From assembly GCF_900142575.1 (NCBI RefSeq), contig NZ_FRBI01000010.1:1-64000 (forward strand): DNA of 64,000 nt. The letters run 5' to 3'. The notes below the pieces were generated by a model. That model ran no database searches and had not been told where the DNA came from. It saw nothing but the letters and a program-made list of their open reading frames with translations. A program made the position numbers and the translations under genes. This document shows, one piece after another, positions 61,853 to 64,000 of this stretch; positions within the stretch are counted from its first letter, which is position 1; every line of letters starts with the position of its first letter. Origin of the DNA: Actinacidiphila paucisporea. GTDB lineage: Bacteria; Actinomycetota; Actinomycetes; Streptomycetales; Streptomycetaceae.

Positions 61853-62068
61853 ATGGCCGAGCACACCTATCGGGTGACGGAGATCGTCGGCACCTCGCCG
61901 GAAGGCGTGGACGCCGCCGTGCGCAACGGCATCCGGCGCGCCTCGCAGACGCTGCGCGGCCTCGACTGGTTCGAGGTGACGCAGGTGCGCGGGCACATCG
62001 TCGACGGCGAGATCGAGCACTACCAGGTCGGCCTGAAGCTCGGCTTCCGCCTGGAGGAGCCGGAGTAA
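61853..62068 (+). CDS. Dodecin (flavin-binding)
   Basis: A 71-residue dodecin that forms a hollow 12-mer storing FMN or related flavins in the cytoplasm. The conserved pattern YRVTEIVGTSPEGVDAAVRN and LDWFEVTQVRGHI with the flavin-sandwiching tryptophan are visible, then IEHYQVGLKLGFRLE. The stop codon lies inside an 18-bp tandem repeat that extends past the gene. Confidence 0.95.
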   Translation: MAEHTYRVTEIVGTSPEGVDAAVRNGIRRASQTLRGLDWFEVTQVRGHIVDGEIEHYQVGLKLGFRLEEPE

Positions 62069-62104
62069 CCGGAGCAGCCGGAGTAACCGGAGCAGCCGGA
62101 GCAG
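62060..62104. repeat. 18-bp tandem repeat spanning the dodecin stop codon
   Basis: The unit CCGGAGTAACCGGAGCAG occurs at 62060-62077 and 62078-62095 with a half copy at 62096-62104. The TAA stop of dodecin is in the first unit, and a second in-frame-like TAA follows in the next unit. Loss of the first stop would add only a few residues. Confidence 0.85.
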
Positions 62105-62348
62105 ACACGGCAGCCACCGCAGCCGGAGGCCGCGTCTCCGTCCTCGGCGTTCGCCCTTCCGCGCGAAACCCCCGCATGGCGCACTCCCGTACGGCCCAGT
62201 CTTACTCGCATTATCCGACTGGTCGTCCCATCATGTTGTAGTCAAGGCGGGTTCGTGTGGATTCGCGGCGTTCGTCCCGGTGAAGCCTCGCGGCCGTATC
62301 GGGCGCCGCGGACCGTTCCCGCCGTCCGCTTCGGACTCGGGAGCCGTC

Positions 62349-62816
62349 ATGAGCCAATCCACGCCCTCCGCGCAACCGCCTCCCGGCGCCCCGCGCACAC
62401 CGCACCGCGACGACGACCGCAGCGCGTGGGCGGCCGGCGGTACGGTCTTCGCGGGAGTGCTGCTGCTGGTCGCGGGCATCATGGCGATTCTGGAAGGCAT
62501 CGTCGGCATCGCCAAGGACTCGGTCTACGTCGTCACCCGGGGCGACTACGTCTACAAGTTCAACGTCACGTCGTGGGGCTGGATCCACCTGGTCCTCGGC
62601 GTCATCGCCGTCCTCGTCGGCCTCGGCCTGCTCCGGGGCTCGGCCTGGTCGCGCTTCGCGGGGATCGCCATCGCCTCGCTGGCCCTGCTGGCGAACTTCA
62701 TGTTCCTGCCCTACCAGCCCGCCTGGTCGCTGATCATGATCGGGATCTACGTCTTCATCATCTGGTCGCTGGCCACCTACCACAGGCACGGCCACCAGTC
62801 CGGGGGCGTCCGATGA
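62349..62816 (+). CDS. DUF7144-like four-span membrane protein
   Basis: A 155-residue membrane protein with a disordered N-terminus (1-28), then four hydrophobic segments (near 31-52, 70-91, 96-118 and 122-143) typical of DUF7144 proteins: GGTVFAGVLLLVAGIMAILE, SWGWIHLVLGVIAVLVGLGL and FIIWSLATYH. The function is unknown. Its TGA overlaps the ATG of the MreB-like gene (ATGA), so the two are translationally coupled. GGGAG precedes ATG 62349. Confidence 0.82.
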   Translation: MSQSTPSAQPPPGAPRTPHRDDDRSAWAAGGTVFAGVLLLVAGIMAILEGIVGIAKDSVYVVTRGDYVYKFNVTSWGWIHLVLGVIAVLVGLGLLRGSAWSRFAGIAIASLALLANFMFLPYQPAWSLIMIGIYVFIIWSLATYHRHGHQSGGVR

Positions 62817-63859
62817 TCGGTGTCCCCTCCAACCCCGCGCTCGTCCAGCTGCGCCGCTGCACCGTCGCCGTCGACCTGGGCGCCGCACGCACCCGGGTCT
62901 ACCTGCGCGGCAGCGGCCTGGTCGCCGACGAGCCGAGCGTCGCCGCGATCGACATCCGCACCGGCGCGCTCATCGCGGTCGGCGCCAACGCGGAGCAGAT
63001 GGCCGGCCGCACTCCCGAGCACATCAGGGTCTCCCGCCCGGTCGCCGGCGGCGCGGTGGTCGACATCGCCATGGCCCAGCGGATGCTGCGGCACATCCTC
63101 GGCGACAAGCTCGGCCGCCGCAGGCTGCGGATGCCGATGATGCGGGCCGCGGTGTGCACCCCGCACGGCAGCGAGCCGATCGCCCGCAGGGCCGCCATCG
63201 AGACGATGTACGGGCTCGGCGCGCGCCGGGTCGAGCTGGTCGACACGCTGATCGCCGCGGCGGTCGGCTGCGGGCTGCCGGTGGAGCACCCCGAGGCCAC
63301 CATGATCGTGGTGTGCGGCGCGGGCACCACCCAGGTCGCGGTCCTCTCGCTCGGCTCGATCGTGTCGGCGGAGACCGTGCCGGTCGGCGGCGACGCCATC
63401 GACCGCGCGGTCGTGCAGCACCTGCGCAACGCGCACGAGCTGATGCTGCCCAGCCAGTCCGTACGCCCCCTGCACCAGATGCTCGGCGCCCCCGCCACCG
63501 GCGGCACCCCCACCACCGAGGTGCACGGCCGGGACGTGGTCAGCGGTATGGCCCGCTCGGTCATGGTCGAGACCGAGGGCGTACGCCACGCCATGCGAAC
63601 CCCGTTGACCGCGGTCGTCGACGCCATCACCGGCGTCCTGCGCCACTGCCCGCCCGACCTGGTCGCCGACCTCGGCGACCGCGGCATCATGCTGGCCGGC
63701 GGCAGCGCGCTGATGCCCGGCCTCGACCTGATGCTCCGCCAGGCCACCGGCATGCCCGTCCACGTCGCCGACCGCCCCGACATCGTGGCCGTCCAGGGCC
63801 TGGGCGCGATGATCGAGGGCCGCGTCCGCCCGGCCCTCCTGGAGACCCTGACGGTCTGA
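62813..63859 (+). CDS. MreB-like actin homolog with degenerate ATPase motifs
   Basis: A 348-residue actin-fold protein of the MreB/Mbl family. The phosphate-1 motif VAVDLGAARTRVYL is near residue 19. The phosphate-2 motif reads VVCGAGTTQVAVLSLG near 168 where MreB has DIGGGTTEVAVISLGG, so the conserved aspartate is absent. The LVDTLIAAAVG segment replaces the EEP motif that supplies the catalytic glutamate. The adenosine motif LAGGSALMPGL is present near 298. It should bind nucleotide poorly or not hydrolyse it. It is coupled to the preceding membrane protein, a possible anchor. Confidence 0.87.
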   Translation: MIGVPSNPALVQLRRCTVAVDLGAARTRVYLRGSGLVADEPSVAAIDIRTGALIAVGANAEQMAGRTPEHIRVSRPVAGGAVVDIAMAQRMLRHILGDKLGRRRLRMPMMRAAVCTPHGSEPIARRAAIETMYGLGARRVELVDTLIAAAVGCGLPVEHPEATMIVVCGAGTTQVAVLSLGSIVSAETVPVGGDAIDRAVVQHLRNAHELMLPSQSVRPLHQMLGAPATGGTPTTEVHGRDVVSGMARSVMVETEGVRHAMRTPLTAVVDAITGVLRHCPPDLVADLGDRGIMLAGGSALMPGLDLMLRQATGMPVHVADRPDIVAVQGLGAMIEGRVRPALLETLTV

Positions 63860-63870
63860 CGCCCCGCCAC

Positions 63871-63908
63871 CCGAGGGCGGTCCGAGCCACCGGCCGGACC
63901 GCCCTCGG
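63871..63908. terminator. Hairpin terminator after the MreB-like gene
   Basis: A perfect 14-bp stem, CCGAGGGCGGTCCG (63871-63884) with CGGACCGCCCTCGG (63895-63908), and a ten-base loop, 12 bases after the MreB-like stop codon. The remaining 92 bases of the window show no clear gene. Confidence 0.88.
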
Positions 63909-64000
63909 CATGTCGCGGGGGCCTGCCGACCGCTGTGGCGTGGAGCAGCCCCGTAGCTCCCACGCCGAGGGCGGCGCCCGCGTCCGAGGCGGCCGTACCC

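Noticed and set aside
63909..64000. Gene fragment at the right edge
   Set aside because: Frames in the last 92 bases are open on the minus strand but too short to judge; no family pattern is visible.

Overview
The window is high-GC, densely coded actinobacterial chromosome, almost certainly from the Streptomycetaceae (Streptomyces or a close relative). The evidence is the strong third-position GC bias, frequent GTG starts, HrcA/CIRCE control of a solitary groEL, several Streptomyces-type genes (HelD, DUF3263, DUF3180, DUF4031, DUF2342 metalloprotease, MreB paralog) and the dispersed 'GCGCAGTTCCCCGCGCCCCT' intergenic repeat typical of Streptomyces. I see no rRNA, tRNA, CRISPR array, integrase or transposase. 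It reads as core chromosome with small accessory patches.

Layout. 0-2.7 kb: the start of an exported His/Pro/Ser-repeat protein and the helicase XPB. 2.7-6.6 kb: HelD, a methyltransferase and CutC. 6.9-9.5 kb: a three-gene drug-type ABC exporter. 9.6-12.5 kb: an HD-like protein, a Pepco/Trypco-like small protein followed by what looks like a decayed caspase-like gene, then a TetR/esterase divergon with a 15-bp repeat array. 12.7-15.9 kb: a UvrA paralog and the DUF4031 pair. 16-18.6 kb: an RpiR regulator, MurQ and a lipoprotein (cell-wall MurNAc recycling). 18.7-23.1 kb: groEL with two CIRCE operators, a cold-shock gene, and a SAM-riboswitch-controlled threonine-synthase homolog plus sulfur-carrier operon that fits the MetM/MetO homocysteine pathway. 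23.1-26.8 kb: gpgS, otsA and otsB (glucosylglycerate and trehalose synthesis). 27-29 kb: a DUF185 methyltransferase and a Q/Y-rich membrane protein with a carbohydrate-binding-like domain. 29-34 kb: an amino-sugar locus (PfkB kinase, nagA, ROK kinase, sugar-binding lipoprotein) with two DasR-like boxes.

34-40 kb: an epimerase, an orphan nuoD, a SnoaL-type ECF sigma factor, a coiled-coil membrane protein and a cysteine dioxygenase/rhodanese pair. 40-46.5 kb: a folate block (folK, folB, an NTF2-like protein, folP, and folE further on) with an MprF-like lysyltransferase and an esterase. 46.5-54 kb: ftsH, hpt, tilS, a DUF2342 metalloprotease and ppa on the minus strand, with dacB divergent. 54-64 kb: a ThrE exporter, DedA, an orphan sugar-type ABC ATPase, glutamate decarboxylase, a membrane pseudokinase, dodecin, and a 4-TM protein translationally coupled to a degenerate MreB paralog.

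The most interesting items are the SAM-riboswitch/MetM/MetO sulfur-relay operon, the Pepco plus caspase remnant, the two-copy 'direct repeat-hairpin-direct repeat' intergenic element, the hairpin between the ribosome binding site and start codon of ftsH, the pseudokinase, the MreB paralog lacking canonical ATPase residues, and several unassigned operator-like palindromes. All calls come from reading the sequence and from memory of protein families; no database search was run.
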